Shown in pieces: positions 8,414 through 9,200 of a stretch of DNA of 9,200 bases. Source of the stretch: QYOJ01 sp964449285 (GTDB lineage Bacteria > Bacteroidota > Bacteroidia > Bacteroidales > FEN-979); assembly GCA_964449285.1 (NCBI GenBank), contig CAYUZX010000087.1, positions 1 to 9,200 on the forward strand. The letters are read 5' to 3'. The position numbers and the translations under genes are program-made. The notes beneath the pieces were generated by a model. It was not told the DNA's origin. It ran no database searches and worked only from the letters and a program-made list of their open reading frames with translations. Position 1 is the first letter of the stretch, and every line of letters starts with the position of its first letter.

Positions 8414-9200
8414 ATGAATCGATTCATCATCAGCGGCGGAGGAACTGGCGGGCATGTGTACCCGGCGATTGCGATTGCCCAGGCCATCCGGAGCCGGGAG
8501 CCTGATGCTGATATCCTTTTTATCGGTGCGCTGGGCAAGCTGGAGATGGAGAAGGTGCCTGCGGCGGGATTCCGTATTCAGGGATTGCCAGTTGCCGGAT
8601 TCATCAGGAGAGTGACGTGGAAAAATCTGACATTCCCGTTTAAACTGATGAAAAGCCTTTGTCTGGCTAAAAAAATGATCAAACAGTTCAATCCAGATGT
8701 GGTGATTGGCGTGGGTGGTTACGCCAGTGGTCCCACGCTGAGAGTTGCAACTTCCCTTGGTAAACCGTCACTGATACAGGAGCAGAACTCATTCCCAGGC
8801 GTGACCAACCGGCTGCTAGGGAAACGAGTCAGAAGTATTTGTGTGGCCTATCCCGGGATGGATCGCTACTTCCCGGCTGATAAGATCATCCTCACCGGAA
8901 ACCCCGTACGTTTAGATCTTGTTGCCTTGACTGACCACCTTCAGGAAGCCTATACCCATTTCGGTCTCGACCCCGCCAAAAAGACCCTCCTTGTGATAGG
9001 CGGTAGCGGCGGTGCAAGAACGATAAACGACAGCATCCTGGCCTTGATTGAACAAGGACTTCCCGAAGATGTACAGCTGTTGTGGCAAACCGGGAAATAC
9101 TATTACGATGAAGTGCAACGCAGGCTTTCAGATACGAGATACGAGATACGAGATACACGGATTACCCCTAAATCCCCTGAAGGGGACTTACTCCCTCCCC
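8414..9200 (+). CDS. murG: MurG, lipid II synthase, with in-frame repeat insertion (3' end beyond window)
   Basis: MurG adds GlcNAc from UDP-GlcNAc to lipid I at the cytoplasmic face of the inner membrane, giving lipid II. The frame is open for 262 codons to the window edge, against a family length of about 350-370. The N-terminal Rossmann half is complete: GGGTGGHVYPA (8-18), GVGGYASGP (99-107), IQEQNSFPGVTNRLLGKR (121-138) and LTGNPVR (160-166). The second half begins with VIGGSGGARTIND (194-206) and WQTGKYYYDEVQRRL (224-238). From residue 239 the sequence departs from MurG and reads the translated repeat DTRYEIRDTR and then TPKSPEGDLLPP, where a normal Bacteroidota MurG would go on to the next strand and the UDP-GlcNAc site. 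The frame stays open so far. It may therefore be a MurG with a tolerated surface-loop insertion or a broken gene; the window does not show which. Start 8414 follows ftsW by 4 bases. Confidence 0.9.
   Translation, partial: MNRFIISGGGTGGHVYPAIAIAQAIRSREPDADILFIGALGKLEMEKVPAAGFRIQGLPVAGFIRRVTWKNLTFPFKLMKSLCLAKKMIKQFNPDVVIGVGGYASGPTLRVATSLGKPSLIQEQNSFPGVTNRLLGKRVRSICVAYPGMDRYFPADKIILTGNPVRLDLVALTDHLQEAYTHFGLDPAKKTLLVIGGSGGARTINDSILALIEQGLPEDVQLLWQTGKYYYDEVQRRLSDTRYEIRDTRITPKSPEGDLLPP
9131..9158 (+). repeat. 7-bp tandem repeat (gatacga, 4 units) inside murG
   Basis: Three exact copies of gatacga (9131-9137, 9138-9144, 9145-9151) are followed by a variant fourth, gatacac (9152-9158). Read in the murG frame, three units make seven codons giving DTRYEIR, and the fourth continues DTR. 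The repeat starts where similarity to MurG stops. Because the unit is 7 bp, a change of one or two copies would shift the reading frame, whereas a change of three would not. I recall peptides such as DTRYEIRDTR from inserted repeats in other Bacteroidota proteins, but have not checked this here. Confidence 0.95.
9159..9200 (+). repeat. Palindromic interspersed-repeat module following the tandem repeat (continues past window)
   Basis: Directly after the tandem repeat comes a GC-rich segment unlike MurG. It contains a perfect inverted repeat, tcccct (9173-9178) and agggga (9181-9186) around a 2-base centre, with two further outer pairs (9170-9171 with 9188-9189) after one mismatch. It then runs into a pyrimidine-rich stretch to the window end. 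The aaatcccctgaaggggactt pattern resembles a short interspersed repeat I recall from Bacteroidota genomes, often seen next to the gatacga-type tandem repeat. The right boundary is not visible. In the murG frame it reads TPKSPEGDLLPP with no stop. Confidence 0.7.

Noticed and set aside
8892..9158. Reverse-strand open frames opposite murG
   Set aside because: They resemble no family I know and lie fully opposite a well-supported gene; typical antisense shadows.
9170..9189. Hairpin as a rho-independent terminator
   Set aside because: It lies inside the open murG frame, has a 2-base loop and no following T tract.

Overview
The window is a stretch of the division and cell wall (dcw) cluster of a Bacteroidota bacterium, most likely of the order Bacteroidales. 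The phylum call rests on several things seen together. The gene order is mraZ-rsmH-ftsL-ftsI-murE-mraY-murD-ftsW-murG with no murF between murE and mraY. The FtsI-type penicillin-binding protein ends in a single PASTA domain. MraY carries a long insertion before its catalytic NLTDGLDGL motif. FtsL is a short lysine-rich single-pass protein. Starts are not preceded by strong Shine-Dalgarno sequences. The repeat at the right end is of a type I recall from Bacteroidota genomes. The family cannot be settled from the sequence alone.

Layout: all nine genes lie on the + strand and fill the window. Junctions range from an 11-base overlap (mraZ/rsmH) to a 5-base gap (murD remnant/ftsW), so this is one tightly coupled operon. 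Both ends are cut: mraZ lacks its first few codons and murG runs off the right edge. No promoter, terminator, RNA gene, transposase or CRISPR array is visible, and there is no non-coding stretch longer than a few bases.

Function: MraZ (regulator) and RsmH (16S rRNA methyltransferase) lead the operon. FtsL, FtsI and FtsW form the septal synthase core. MurE makes UDP-MurNAc-tripeptide, with a meso-diaminopimelate signature (DNPR). MraY and MurG make lipid I and lipid II, which FtsW polymerises and FtsI cross-links.

Two things do not fit an ordinary dcw cluster. First, the murD slot holds only a 181-residue protein matching the last part of MurD. The UDP-binding and ATPase domains are absent and several ligand-binding positions in the remaining part are changed, yet the frame is intact and sits cleanly in the operon. 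A working D-glutamate ligase must be encoded elsewhere, or the cell must have another solution. Second, murG is interrupted in frame near codon 239 by a 7-bp tandem repeat (gatacga) followed by a GC-rich palindromic module, which looks like an interspersed repeat element sitting inside an essential gene. The window ends inside this insertion, so whether MurG resumes afterwards cannot be seen.
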